A stretch of DNA of 64,000 bases, taken from the NCBI GenBank assembly GCA_936450465.1, contig OW388296.1, forward strand, positions 42,078,448 to 42,142,447. The letters run 5' to 3'. How positions within the stretch are numbered: position 1 is the stretch's first letter; each line of letters begins with the position of its first letter. The translations under genes and the position numbers were made by a program. Source of the DNA: Gibbula magus (Eukaryota; Mollusca; Gastropoda; Trochida; Trochidae). Below the pieces are notes generated by a model. The model had not been told where the DNA came from. It worked only from the letters and a program-made list of their open reading frames with translations, and ran no database searches. Shown piece after piece: positions 22,960 through 35,390 of the stretch.

Positions 22960-23030
22960 TATATGTAATCAAAGTTGAGCTCGGGCCTGTTAGGCCCCAG
23001 GTAGCAGGACAGGGATTAATAACACTTTTT
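22960..23030 (-). repeat. Inverted partner of the 19905-20000 repeat
   Basis: The reverse complement gives AATCCCTGTCCTGCTACC and GGGCC...GGCCC, as at 19905-20000. Confidence 0.45.
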
Positions 23031-23188
23031 TTTAGCGCAATCATATCATTGAGGGTTATATTGTTATGACTTTATTTTGAAAATTCGATAAAGGATGCAC
23101 ACATTACATTAATAAATATAAACAATGAGAAGTGAAGCTATTCGTCGCTGCTATGAATGTGGAAAGTTTTACTACAGCAATGCAAGAC

Positions 23189-23230
23189 ATAGTTGATAGT
23201 TGATAGTTGATTGTTGATAGTTGATAGTAG
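23189..23230 (+). repeat. Heptamer tandem repeat AGTTGAT
   Basis: About six copies of a 7-bp unit with one variant. Confidence 0.8.
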
Positions 23231-23499
23231 ATAAAGTATTTGTTACTTTGTGAATATTATATGAATACATGTTGTTTTTTTTTTATTCAAAAACAAAATT
23301 TAATTAGTGAACATTTATCAAGCGGATCCAGTAATACACGACATTTTAAAAGTTGGCCAGGGTCTACGAACGCCACTGAACTTTATAAGATGTGGTTTAT
23401 ACATAATTAACCATTTTTTGGAAAAATACTTGAACTCGATTATCAACAAGCTCAGTGGAGTTTATATGAGGATCGGTCCAGTATACATAATATAATGTT

Positions 23500-23560
23500 A
23501 TTAATTATGTATTTCCGTATTGGCCGAGTAACTCGGCCAATACGGAAATACTTAATTAAT
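23500..23560. repeat. 61-bp palindrome, 30-bp arms with 1-bp centre
   Basis: Arms 23500-23529 and 23531-23560 differ by one base. The arm text CCGTATTGGCCGAGT leads into a downstream stretch (23730-23800) where CGTATTGGCCCAGT-like words recur four times. Confidence 0.85.
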
Positions 23561-23729
23561 GAAAATTTTATTAATTAACTTCTTTTCATTGTATTTGCAC
23601 AACACGAAACATCTCATTTTTATTGAAATAATAATTATAAACAAGATTAGTGAACACATAGCACGGGTCAAAGTTGTGAAGCGACAGCTTCGGGCTTTCA
23701 CCAAACGTTCAACTGCGCATGCTCAGACT

Positions 23730-23805
23730 CATATTGGCCCAGTTTGTCTCGTATTGGCGCGGATTTTCCCGTATTGGCCCAGTTTCCCCGTATTGGCCCA
23801 GTTGT
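23730..23805 (+). repeat. Short direct repeats of TATTGGCCCAGTT
   Basis: Four close copies of (C/A)(G/A)TATTGGC(C/G)C(A/G), related to the palindrome arms at 23500-23560. Confidence 0.7.
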
Positions 23806-24099
23806 CGAATCATATGGTCTAGGCCGTAAATGCCGTATACATGCCATAACATAGATAGTTAATTAATAAATACAAGAAATATTCTCTTGACAAAGATCAT
23901 TTTCATCCCACAGAAGTTATTGATCGACCCCTTCAGGTTTTCTATCGTAACCTCTGTTCTAATAGGAGCATGAAATGATATCTTCAAGGTACAACCTTCG
24001 ATTATTGAAAACTGACTGCTGTAAGTACAAGTGTCATGATACAAAATCAGAAATAATTTGTAAAAGCCTGATAACTTCTCAAACAGGAAATCATTCTAC

Positions 24100-25145
24100 A
24101 GATTCACAATGTCAGGTATCACTGTTTACCTTCTCAAGGTGAGTGTATTGCACACCTGGCGGTAAGATCAAAGGACAGGTGGGTCGCCTAACTGACAGTT
24201 ACAGGAGTTGTGACTGATATTCTGTCTGTGGAGATAACATGAAACAAGGTTGAAACTTCACAACAAACCATACAAACCCCGGTAAATAAGCATGCGTAAC
24301 TACTGACGAAAACATTTCACTAACCCAGCCTGGTGAATAAATTTTGAATATTCATAATTTTAGATAATGCTATGAGAAATTTAAAATAAAAATTTATACA
24401 AAATTACAGGTACATTGTATCGTAGTCAACCTCAAGGTGAGTGTATCGCACACCTGTCGGCAAGATCAAAGAACAGGTGTATGGCATAAGAAAAGGCAAC
24501 AGGCGTTTTGGCTGACATTATGTCTCCGTGCATTATGTGGAACAAGCCTGAAGTTTCAAAACAAACATTTGTCTTATGTGGATACTTTGCATCTGAAATT
24601 TAAACGCTACAGTAGTCAAAGATTTGTGCACTCAGTTCTAAGATATATGCTCATTTGTAATATAAGATGTTACGGACCAAGGAAATAGGTTTCCTCCTTT
24701 GAATTCTCAGGTATCGTTGTATTCGTTCTCAATGTGTATTGCACGCCTGTTTGCAAAACCGACGGACAAGTGCATGACCTAAGAAAAGGTAACAAGCGTT
24801 CTGACCTGGAGTGTATATACAGCTAATGTTGAACATGGCTAAAGTTTCAAAACAAACATTTGTATTTCGTGGATAGTTTTGAAGTTTTGAAGTAAACTAC
24901 ACCTGAATTTAAACAGCTTACAGTTGCCATTCACAGGTGTGCTCAGTGTTAAGGTGTTAGCATATCATTACTTAATTATGTAACTGACCACGTTAATTAT
25001 GATTTGCACCTTTGTATTCACAGGTAGCTATGTGTACGTTCTCGGAGTGTATCAAGATCAAAGGCCAGGTGTATGGCCTAACAGAAGGTAACATCAGTTG
25101 TGGCTGACTTTTGTCTATGTAGATCACGTACGCAACTCTGGAGTA
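24100..25145 (+). repeat. Four diverged ~300-bp tandem units
   Basis: Units start near 24112, 24413, 24703 and 25017. Each contains a CTCAAGGTGAGTGTAT-like block, CACACCTG, AGATCAAAGG(A/C)CAGGTG and a GTTTCAAAACAAAC block. Spacing is 290-315 bp. No continuous ORF is shared. Confidence 0.65.
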
Positions 25146-25498
25146 TTAGACGAACCGTATTAGAAATACAAAAAGTCATGCAAGTGCATTTCGATACTGA
25201 ACAGAATTAGATAGAGAATTATAATTTAGATTTTTGTTTATACTGAATGAATGTCATAATTCATTGACTTGAATTGTTTTTTTTCTCATGAAAATGACAA
25301 TTAAATTATGGTTTTAAGTCTCAAATATCGTAAATCTTGAATAAAAATTATGTGCAATATGCAATCTAATTACTATATTTTTAACTGTCAATAACGATCC
25401 AAATGTACAATATTACATTGTAAAAGCTGTTTTCAAACATTACCTTCAATAGTATAAATTCTTGTACTTTATAATATTAGTTTCTATTGTTGCAAATG

Positions 25499-25846
<348 letters not shown>

Positions 25847-25849
25847 TTT

Positions 25850-26615
25850 GGTTAAAAGCCAAGGTTCAAAATGTCGCTATAGAAAAATAACTTTAGGCAT
25901 ATACTTTGTATATCGAGTGTACTTAAACCGGACACCTATTATTTATATCCATGAAATTAAAACATATTATGTCACCTAGTACAACAGCAGGAAATTCATC
26001 AACATCAAGTAGCTCCCTTAACTGATCCAAAACGGGTATTCATGTCATGCATGGGATACATTATATCTAGTCTGATGTGATTGTTTGACATTTAAGCATG
26101 TTTATGTACACACGACGTCCTAATGGTTGGTTTAACCTCATGCATATTTATATATTGAGTTATAAAAGGTCATACTCTAGAGAAATGATAACTTGTTGCT
26201 GAAAGTTGCAATTGAGAGAAAATTGCAAACAAAGCAAACATTCTTTATCCTGACGATTACATTCTACCTATTTGAATCTATGAATTTTAAGTTCGGAAAA
26301 AAAACAATAGTTGAAAACTTAAATTGGCGAGGTTTGTGAAATCGAGAGCATTTCTACTTTAAATCAGCACTCCCAGAAATGATATTTTTCGAAATACCAT
26401 TATAGTTTTTAAGTTGATATTTAGTTAGCTCATTGCTAAATTACAAGTATAAATCATATACTTAACTTCATCCTACTATTATCAACGTCATTAGCGTTTG
26501 AGTGAAATAGAAATTGCTAAATCTAATCTCTTTTTGAAGTATAATTTATAATTTTCGTCAATTGATATGTATACGTAATTAGATCAATGCAAAACTGCTA
26601 ACTTTATCTTAATAA
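25850..26615. other. No gene recognised
   Basis: AT-rich, with no supported feature. GTACTTAAACCGGACACC at ~25920 resembles a DNA-transposon end but has no partner. Confidence 0.45.
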
Positions 26616-26619
26616 ACTG

Positions 26620-27046
26620 CAAGGCAAAGAAGTACTCACTTCTGTTGATATTATCATCTGATTTTCAATTGCAAATATCTCAAGTTTTAGATGTTATAGT
26701 CTAAAACTGAAAAGTAGACTGTATAGGTGTTTAGTCAACAGTCAAAGAATACCTCTACATACTTTTAAATTTTAATTAAACAAAAAATAAATGTGCCTGA
26801 TTCTGCACACATTTACATTTTAAACATTGTAGGATTCCTGTTGGTGTAAATTTCATGTCTTACATGTATCTTCATTAAACAAAGATATTTTACCTAACAT
26901 GTAACCACCGTCACCAATTAATTCATTCAAACTACTGCAAATAAGTATTATTGTATCGTGCCATAGTCAAATGCATCTGATTTCTTTTAAATTTTGAATT
27001 AATCGAAACAAACTGAGGTGAGTACTTTCTTTTGCCTGGCAGTGTA
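26620..27046 (+). mobile_element. Tc1/mariner-type MITE, degraded copy
   Basis: Weak ends (GCAAAGAAGTACTCAC / GTGAGTACTTTCTTTTGCC) with the family interior (GTCAAAGAATACCTCTACAT, CTGATTCTGCACACATTTA). Confidence 0.6.
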
Positions 27047-27569
27047 CAAGTAACGTGGTTTGAGTTGAAGTGGAAAAATAATTGATGGATGCAGTCATGT
27101 TTATCATAATTAATGCTACAAATTCTTTCAGCATTTCAATGCCAGAGTGCACACATTTCTCACTCTCAACTTTGATATTAGAAAAGTCCATTGCGTTTGA
27201 ATGCAATTATAATTAATATTTGATCTTTTACAAAGCATGAATTAATTATGTACTTGATGAACTGATCACTTATTTATGACACGAGAGAAAGCGTTGACAC
27301 CGCGTAATATCTAATATCCAACCTCATAATGTCGATCTCTGATTGGTCCACGTGATCATTAACAAATATCAGTAAACACCGTCATACGGGTTGATAAATC
27401 TTCCCGAGGGTGATAAATGTTTTATATCCCGCAACATGAATAAAGCATGCATCTTAGTAAATCATTCCATGTCACGTGACACAAGTTAAAGGTCATAGTT
27501 TGTCGATCAATCAGCTGTTTTCTGTCAAGAAGTTTCCTTTAATGATATTTGAGACATGCGGTAAGATAA

Positions 27570-27708
27570 ATACGTTATAACATTCAGTTTGTTCGGGTTA
27601 CATCGTAATTTATCAGTCCCTTGTTAGTGTTTATCCAACGAGCCGTAGGCGCGTTGGATAAACACTAACGCAGGTCTGTCACCCGCCACTGAATGTTATC
27701 ACTTATAA
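27570..27708. repeat. Nested fold-back around GTTAGTGTTTATCCAACG
   Basis: Perfect 18-bp inner arms (27623-27640 / 27652-27669) flank an 11-base loop AGCCGTAGGCG. Outer arms ATAACATTCAGT / ACTGAATGTTAT lie near 27576 and 27692. Confidence 0.75.
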
Positions 27709-27751
27709 TATCATTATTTAAAAGCATTACTAAGATCTATATATAAGAATA

Positions 27752-27830
27752 TAGATTTCTTGATAACAGCTTCTTTATTGTGAAGATACACAACGTTACG
27801 AAGATTATGCTTACTCCTTCATCAGATGGA
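27752..27830 (-). repeat. Penelope-like terminal fragment
   Basis: The minus strand reads ATCTGATGAAGGAGTAAGC and then AAAGAAGCTGTTATCAAG, matching the arms at 16310-16485. There is no RT nearby. Confidence 0.35.
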
Positions 27831-28694
27831 ATGAGGGGGTATAAGGTGGGATGCATTTATACAGAATATTAACAACTGTTAAACAAGTGAAGGAGATTAA
27901 CATACGTGATTATGGAATACAATGAGGTTTGCAAACAAACTTAAGAGAATGGATAGTTGTTTGATTAAAAATCAACACTTTTCTAAACTTGCTACCACAG
28001 TAAAGATATATGTATTGTATTAGGTCACTCATTATTGTAAAAGCAACATATACACTGTAGGTACACTTGTATTATCAAAACGCAATCCATTCTTGAATAT
28101 AAACAATATTTTTGGATCACAAGGAACAAGGTTGAAAGATCTTGGATGTATTAAGATGCTAACACTATCATGACGTCAAAATAGTGATGACGTCACAATG
28201 TAATTGCATCACTTGAATCACTGGTCAAGAAGCATAATGTTATTTTAATATATTCTTTTTGTCAATATTTGATTTAAAATATCACCATCTTTCTTTTGTT
28301 GTCAATGATATCGACATGAGTTGTGTGAAGTAATTATATAAAAAAAATTGCCGATATTTTATATCTGAACTGCCTTGATATTAAGAGATGATATCATTAT
28401 AATTATGGCTAATGACAGGAATAAAATTATATCAGTACACGGGTGTCAAATTCCCTAAAGCACTAATGTCAGGGTATTCTGACATTCTCACTGGGTTGAT
28501 GATTTGTCTGACATTTGTTAGTTAAGGAGAATTTAATTAACATGTTTCAGCATTTATTTGATTGCAATGTATGATGTTTGTTGGACGGTTGATTTAGTAT
28601 TTCTTTATCAAAGTCTATGCAATATGTTGTTATGTTAGAGGATGAAACACGTATTACACGATAAGCCGTATCATTAGAAAACGGTTATCCGTAT

Positions 28695-29220
28695 TAAACT
28701 ACCGGGCAAAAGAAAGTACTCACCTCAGTTGATTTTATCATATGTATGATTTTCAATTGCAAATATCTCAAGTTTTCGATGTCATAATCCAAAACTGATA
28801 AGTACAGGTGTTTTGTTAGCAGTCAAAGAATACTTCTACATGTTTTTTAATTATTTAAAAAAAAATGAAATTTTAAGGTTAATTTTGTTTTTAAATTATT
28901 ATTGATGATACACAACTGTTCATCGACATATAAGACATATTCTATGTGAAAATAAATAAATGTGCCTGATTCTGCACACATTTAAAACATTTTAAACAGG
29001 GCAGGGGTCGTGTTAGTGAAAATTTCATTCTTAACCCTGTCTTCATTACAAAAAGATATTTGAACTAAAATTTAACCTCAGTCACCAACAAAGTCATTCA
29101 AACTACTGCAGATAAGTATGATTGTATCGATGTCATAGTCAAATACATCTGATTTCTTTTAAATATTGAATTAATCGAAATAAACTTAGGTGAAAACTTT
29201 CTTTTGCCCGGTAGTTTAGT
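28695..29220 (+). mobile_element. Tc1/mariner-type MITE (AACTACCGGGCAAAAGAAAGTA), intact ends
   Basis: Inverted ends of ~36 bp (TIR plus CTCACCTCAGTT) are bounded by TA at both sides. The interior is AT-rich and non-coding. Confidence 0.8.
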
Positions 29221-30055
29221 AGAAAATAGTGCGAAGAAAGCGACAATTTTGTAGAACTCTTCAGTGTCTCTCATGCGATTTTGAGAGTTCTGACAACAAG
29301 ATGGTTGACCATTCCACGTCGGTGCAATATTTAAAACTCTACTCAGAGCGTTAAGTAATTGCTAGATCACTTGAACAACCTTCGAATCGCCATTTAAATG
29401 TGAACACCTTAAAATGGCCTCCCAAAGGGAAATTGACTCGCATGACTTAGATCTTTTTTTTTTATTGAATGAGGAGTATTATTTAGCCATTGGAAACACT
29501 TACTTTCCTTTTCGCGAGAGCACTTTATTTAAGTAAGAACGGGGTGTTACAGCGCCTTTAAGTCGTAACGGAATTGTTGGCTTAGATGAAATAAACATGA
29601 AAGTGTGATTGATTGAACAATCCAATGTCTACTAGACAAGATCAAATCCCATGATGTCATAAATTGTCTCCCGTACTCTGAGACCTCGGACGAGATCAAA
29701 TTTGGTAACGGTTTCAATTTTACACGTCTGTGATTATCTCGTTCTCTACTCAACCCTACCTAATTTGATGTTATCTGCCAGTGTCTAAGCTCTGTGATTA
29801 TATTTGCTTTCTAGATACAAAGATGAGATGTTTGGTCCTTAATCTAAATGTTATTTGAAGTTCTTGAAACAAAAACAAAGTTATGTAGGACACGACAATT
29901 GCGTGTTCTGATGTATTTGTAATAAGGAAAGCTTAAACCATCGATATTAAGATTGACATACAATTTATCTTGTGTCTGTGTTTTACACTGTTACCGAGTT
30001 ATCAATGATACTGCAAGCTTTGCAACAACTGTAATAAATGCACCTGAATCAATTG
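29221..30055. other. No gene recognised
   Basis: A solitary TTACAGCGCCTTTAAG at ~29549 resembles one MITE end (also near 57850). No ORF of note. Confidence 0.45.
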
Positions 30056-30059
30056 ACAC

Positions 30060-30350
30060 TGGGAAGGATAGCGTATTGGGTAGCGTGTTCGCCTTCGGAT
30101 CAAGATGCCCGGGTTCAATCCCGCCAGGGGCACGCCAATTTGTCTGCAGTAGAGAACTGTTCTACACGCAGTAAGGTTTGGGTGCAATGCTGCACTGAAT
30201 TTCAGCGTAACCACCCATAACTTGCTCGCAGGTTTCACCGCAATGCATATCCACACTGGTGATGCAGGCTTTCTCCCTGCAATAATTCTAGCAGCCGTGA
30301 TATAAGTGAAAACAATGTTCAACCCTAAAGTCTCTTCACATCACTTCAAT
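30060..30350 (+). mobile_element. tRNA-derived SINE, diverged head
   Basis: B box GGGTTCAATCCCGCC at 30111-30125 with an A-box-like TAGCGTATTGGG upstream. The body is shared with 17929-18240. Confidence 0.8.
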
Positions 30351-30879
30351 TAATTGATGCATAAAGTATTTGCAAGTGTAAAGATAGGTTATAACCGTCC
30401 CTTATGGCCCCGCAGTACTATAGGGAGTTTTGGGGAGGGAACCATATAATATGGCCCTGTGATATTCCAAGAATTAAGTAATGCATCTATATGTAAACTA
30501 AATATCTAAACAAGACTTCCGGTTGTGGTTGTGACTGAGCGTTCAAAACTCCGAAGTCCCTGTAGGTGATTATAAATAACTAATTTTATATAAAACCATG
30601 TAAAAAAGACCAGAAGACAATGACAAATATTGTTGATCTGGTCATCATAACATCAATATTGCTTTATACAAGTTTAAACCAATATACTCAAAAACGAAAC
30701 TCAAAATAATATACTCACTAAACTGTTTTCCCACAGGCAAATCTAAACCTGTAACTGTTGATCACATCTCAATATGTTTTTTCACAAAAAATAAAATCAA
30801 AATAATACTAATAATTTACTTAAATGAAAATCCTTTTTTTTTCTTAACTGGTCAGTATTTTGAAAACCAATGTACGTTC

Positions 30880-31502
30880 CATTCTGGTTCCCGGAGTCTG
30901 TTGCGCTGCGTAACTGGCGACTGGCTTAATCATAGACTCCGGCAACGTCCAGGCCCATGGCCGCCCCCATGCTCAAAACCAATATGGCGGCAATAGTGAT
31001 ATTTAACGTTGTGAACTTCGAGAAATGGTGTTTACGAGTTTTTCTTAGCATTTTCAGCACTAGTTACACAATCCTTAGGGTATAGTGAACACATACATAC
31101 ATCTAAAATCGCCAAGAAAAAATTCTAAAGCTCTCTACACACGATTGAAAAATGTGTTGCTAGGCAACATATAAACAACAATTGAAACATATTTCAAACA
31201 GCCACAGTTTTGTTAAAAGTTGCTGTCATTTCAAAATTCTTTTTGGAAACATAAAGACATAGGTATTACCCTCAACGACCACTATAAAGGTTTAATCCGA
31301 TCGCCAATAGATTAATCATTTTTATACAAAGTAAATGTAGAGACTTACGCAGCAATCTCGGTAAAATGTAAACAAAGAATGTATTACAGATCGCGTATCA
31401 ACAGCAATATCGATGGGTACATTACCTACGCTTTCTAAGTGTTAATTCAACACCAGGCCCACATGGTCCGTTTCATGCGACCACGTTCTCAAAGTTATTT
31501 AA
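30880..31502 (+). repeat. 620-bp inverted repeat, left arm
   Basis: Nearly identical to the reverse complement of 38140-38758. The outer end reads CATTCTGGTTCCCGGAGTC. The arm contains CCAATATGGCGGCAATAG (YY1-like) and CpG-rich text at its outer end. It may be a stand-alone repeat or the terminal repeat of a 7.9-kb segment. Confidence 0.85.
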
Positions 31503-32129
31503 AACGTTCAAAGTTTTGTATAGTTTTAGACATGCCTGCCTGGAAAGCGTGGTTTTATTATTGAGTGGAATCATTTCACCAACTGTTCGTGTCGATTAAT
31601 AAATACTTCAGTAAATACGTCTAATTTGTGCCCTTTATTTCAGCAAATGCATTTTCCCCTTGGAATTTTATAAAATACGCGAATTTACTGAATGAAACAG
31701 TCATTACGTGTATACTCTATATGTGTTAAGAAATCGACTGCAATACATAATCACAGACACGTGTATTTTGACGAGGTTAACAAGTTTTAAGTGCGATCGA
31801 ATAGTAAAAGGCAAAGCTTTCTTTCATTGCAAAATACATATATGAAGAAGTAATTCTTTTAAATATTGTTTTTTTTAAATACGTACATGTACACTATTTA
31901 ACATTATAAAAAAAACATATGTGATATCTTCATCAATCTAGATCGACAGTTTTATATTACCTTATTGCATGCATGATATATAACTCGATCTAGATCTATT
32001 CAGATTGTCATGTTATATGACAAAATAAACAGTATTGATATGCATTGGTGATTTGTTTATAACAAATGCCATTCAAACTTAAAAGATGACTATCACATGT
32101 TATTAGCATGTCCTTTTACAACCGATACC

Positions 32130-32492
32130 GACATATATAGAGGATATTTGACATTTCTCGACGAATACCATGTATATCTCATCGAGTGAATTAGACATGT
32201 ATATTTTCATGAGTCACGAGATGAGATATACTTGTATTCGACGAGAAATGTCAAATGTTCTATTTATTATATTTAACCATTTAGATCTATATATAGTTCG
32301 AAATTCACGTTATTACAATGAAAGGAGCATCCATGCTTCCCTGGCTTTATCGCGGTCTTCTTATGACGTCATCCTATTGTTACGAAAGTGTTCTTTCACG
32401 CAGTAGAATAACATGTTTAATTGTTATTTCACTCAGTGAAAATACGGCTTTTATTTTAACCGATACATGCCGTATTTCACCGCTGAAAATAT
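32130..32492 (+). mobile_element. CRE-bearing fold-back element, copy 2
   Basis: TAGAGGATATTTGACATTTC...arms close around TTTTCATGAGTCACGAGATGAG and end AATGTCAAATGTTCTATTTATT (32130-32275). They are followed by TATGACGTCATCC (~32363) and a CACTCAGTGAAA region. Confidence 0.65.
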
Positions 32493-32880
32493 AATAAATA
32501 GAGGATATCTGCCTTTCCTTGACAAATACCATGTTTATCTCATTGAGTGAGGTAGAAAAGTAGATATTTCACGAGTGGCGCAGCCACGAGTGAAACATAT
32601 TAACTTTTCTACCTCACGAGATGAGATAAACATGGTATTTGTCAAGGAAAAACAGATATTCTATTTATTATATCATTATTTCTGTGTTTTACGTTGAGTT
32701 GGAGTGATTTCAACGGCAAACGTACAGCATTCGCAAGCTGTCAATATGACGTCATAACATTGTCCCGATGACGTCACGCGAGTGGTGATAAAGTTTATCG
32801 TCACTCAGTAGAGTGGTGATAAAGGTTATCACCACTGTAGCTTGATAGAGGGTTTATATCACTTATAGAACCGATTATCT
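32493..32880 (+). mobile_element. CRE-bearing fold-back element, copy 3 (best preserved)
   Basis: Long arms 32498-32570 / 32595-32670 (TAGAGGATATCTGCC ... ATATTCTATTTATT) with the loop CACGAGTGGCGCAGCCACGAGTG. Two TGACGTCA sites follow near 32748 and 32768, then GTGGTGATAAAGGTTATCACCAC. Confidence 0.7.
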
Positions 32881-32919
32881 CACTCCAAATTATGTAATAA
32901 ATGCCTATATCAAGTATAG

Positions 32920-32975
32920 GGATAAGATAAGATAAGATAATATAAGATAAGATAAGATAAGATAAGATAAGATAA
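32920..32975. repeat. (GATAA)n microsatellite
   Basis: About ten ATAAG pentamers with one interruption, followed by TTCTTTAATGTCCATTGG, the kind of text seen at LINE tails read in reverse. Confidence 0.85.
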
Positions 32976-33001
32976 TTCTTTAATGTCCATTGGAAATTTG
33001 T

Positions 33002-33983
33002 TGTAGGGGAGAGTGGGACAAGACGCCCATGCTAAGCATAAAGTCTTGTTACATTTGATATATTGGGGTTATTTTCACACTTTCGGTGTTAAATAATCTC
33101 TTTTGTGTAATCAATCAATATTATATTATTGACATTGTTTTTTAGCGCATGACTTACGAGAAATTGCAGACTAACACTTTTATATTTTGCGGCCTTCTTG
33201 CCCCATGCATGGAGCAAAACGCCCTTGTGTGTGGGGCAAGTTGCTCAGGGTAGGCGTTTTACCCCATATATCATTTTCTCACAGAATAATATAACAAATT
33301 TGCGATTAGACAATTATTTTGGCGTTAGCATATGGTCACGTGGTTTGGGGTAGGTTGTAACACTCAAATTGGGGTAGGTTGTAACAGTGTTATAACCTAC
33401 CTAAACATGTAGTATGGCATATAATATATTTCTCACCCCTGATAACAGTTTAATTTTGATGGAAAACTGACATTTATTCTCTAAAAAAGAATTATGTCTT
33501 ATTAAAATAACATAAGAAAAAAATCACGTTTGATTAATTATTGAACATTGGCCCCAAGAGTAATGACATTTTGATATATTTTCTATATTAGCTCTTCTTT
33601 GGACCATTGTGTTGCAATTCACATTTTTCACTTCGAAATTCATATCAGGTATGTTTCGCTGAACAATTATTCTTTGTTTTTACCGGTCCAATTAAACTTG
33701 CCTATATATTAGTAAAAGGTGACACTTGTATTCATGTTACAACCAACCCCAGACACTGTTACAACATGCCCCAACAGTGGGGTAGGTTGTTACAAAAACA
33801 TTGGTAGGATTATTGCCTTTTCTCTCGGATATGAGTGGATATGTGCGTGAGTTGGATATATTTTTGTAAAGCCAAATATTGACAGTCCTTCTTTGAGTAT
33901 TGTAGTTTGAATTATCGAACTAAAATAATTCATAAATATGCAGGCACTAAAAAATTTTACAACCAACTCCGGTCTCCCCTACA
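33002..33983. mobile_element. DNA transposon remnant with TGTAGGGGAGA ends
   Basis: Inverted ends TGTAGGGGAGA (33002-33012) / TCTCCCCTACA (33973-33983). The interior has several GGGGTAGGTTGTAACA words and complements. No transposase ORF. Superfamily not assigned. Confidence 0.6.
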
Positions 33984-34559
33984 GTAGGCTAATTTGACAT
34001 GATTTAAATTAAGAAATATACGTTATTTCAATAAATAAAATCTTCAAATGAATGAAATTGGACAGCTTTCTCATACACTCAAACAGCGCAAGGTAATTTG
34101 ATCATTTAATCATGTTTTATATAACTCTTTTCGTGATTTCCATACAATGTGGGCGTGTACGCTACAGTGTAAACAAGCTAGCAATCAGCACCTCCATGGC
34201 GGACGACCCTAGCGCCTTTAGTGAGAAAGGGGGATAACTCTAACCATAGCTTCAAATAGAAACGTGTATATTATCCAACAAGAAGATAAAGCAGAACATC
34301 TGATCAAACAATCTTGAATTTCAAAAGTTCTTAACTAAAATACCATAACATCTTACGAGGTTTTATCTTATGAAACTCATTCTGAATCATAATTTTGGCT
34401 ATTGGCTATTGGCTATTTGGCTATCCTAGCGTGTAGTCTTGTTGTGGCCGATTGCTACACTACTGACAGAACAAGCAAGGGCAGAGCTATGAATTTGTAA
34501 TATGAGCTTAAATTTTGAAAAGTACTAGGATAGATATATGGTTTTGATATACATTGTAT

Positions 34560-35115
34560 TATTGAATGCTTCAGATGAGAACCCTGGGATTGAAAATTGG
34601 ATAACTTTATTAAGAGATGAGCTCTATGCTCTTCAAGTTTGGTTTTGGATATATTTGGGTCGCTAATTATTTTGTGAGCGACTTTAGGCAACGGGTTAAG
34701 GATATTTATTCCCAAATGTGGAAACATGAATTATTAACATTGAGCGAAACTATATTGTATCTTCATATTCAGGAAGCTCTTTGAGATAATTAACTAATAT
34801 TGATGTTTTAAAAAATACAGAATTGCACTTACACGCTTCCGTCTCGGTTCACATATGCTTATGGTTGAAGACGGAAGATGGAGTGTGCCTAAATCCCTTT
34901 AATTTGTTGATAGATTATGTCCCTTTTGTAATAACGAAATAGATGAATACCATGTACTCTTGTTTTGTCCAGAGTATCAAAATATACGTAAATAATATTT
35001 GATTAATGTTTAACTGCAAAGGATAGGTAGGCCTATGTTACAGTTTATTATACTGTTTAAATGTGAAAATAACATTAAAGTGTTTAGGGATGCGAAGTGT
35101 ATTTATTATATCTTA
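34560..35115 (+). pseudogene. LINE 3' end with zinc-knuckle, decayed
   Basis: Translation of the plus strand with a few frame changes gives F-G-Y-I-W-V-A-N-Y-F, then (34830-34985) T-R-F-R-L-G-S-H-M-L ... C-P-F-C-N-N-E-I-D-E-Y-H-V-L-L-F-C-P-E-Y-Q-N-I-R, interrupted by two stops. The last part corresponds to the ORF beginning at 35035. Same domain as 21765-22330. It abuts the inverted TCTTAGAGCACAGTC end of the small-gene unit. Confidence 0.7.
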
Positions 35116-35280
35116 GAGCACAGTCAAATGCTTTCGTCCAATCATATGATTGTATTGTGGTCACGTGGAGTACATTTATATCCCGATAGATGTACGGTTG
35201 TCTGGTTGCGTTCGGGTATCATGCTCATAAAACTGGTTCACAGACTTCCATAAAAACAACAAACAATGTCAACTGATTGT

Positions 35281-35286
35281 TTTATT
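35281..35286 (-). promoter_or_regulatory. Poly(A) signal AATAAA of gene copy 2
   Basis: AATAAA, 105 bp after the stop codon, conserved with copy 1. Confidence 0.4.
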
Positions 35287-35390
35287 TATGTGGATAATAC
35301 ACAATTAAACACTTATTACATTGACAAATGATCTGCTGTGTTCCCTTTCCGAAAGGAAAAAGTCGCTGCCGTCGATGGGGGTCTTCTATA

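Noticed and set aside
23141..23195. C-Y-E-C-G-K word suggesting a gag zinc knuckle
   Set aside because: The required Gly-His and final Cys are missing and no gag or pol sequence is nearby.
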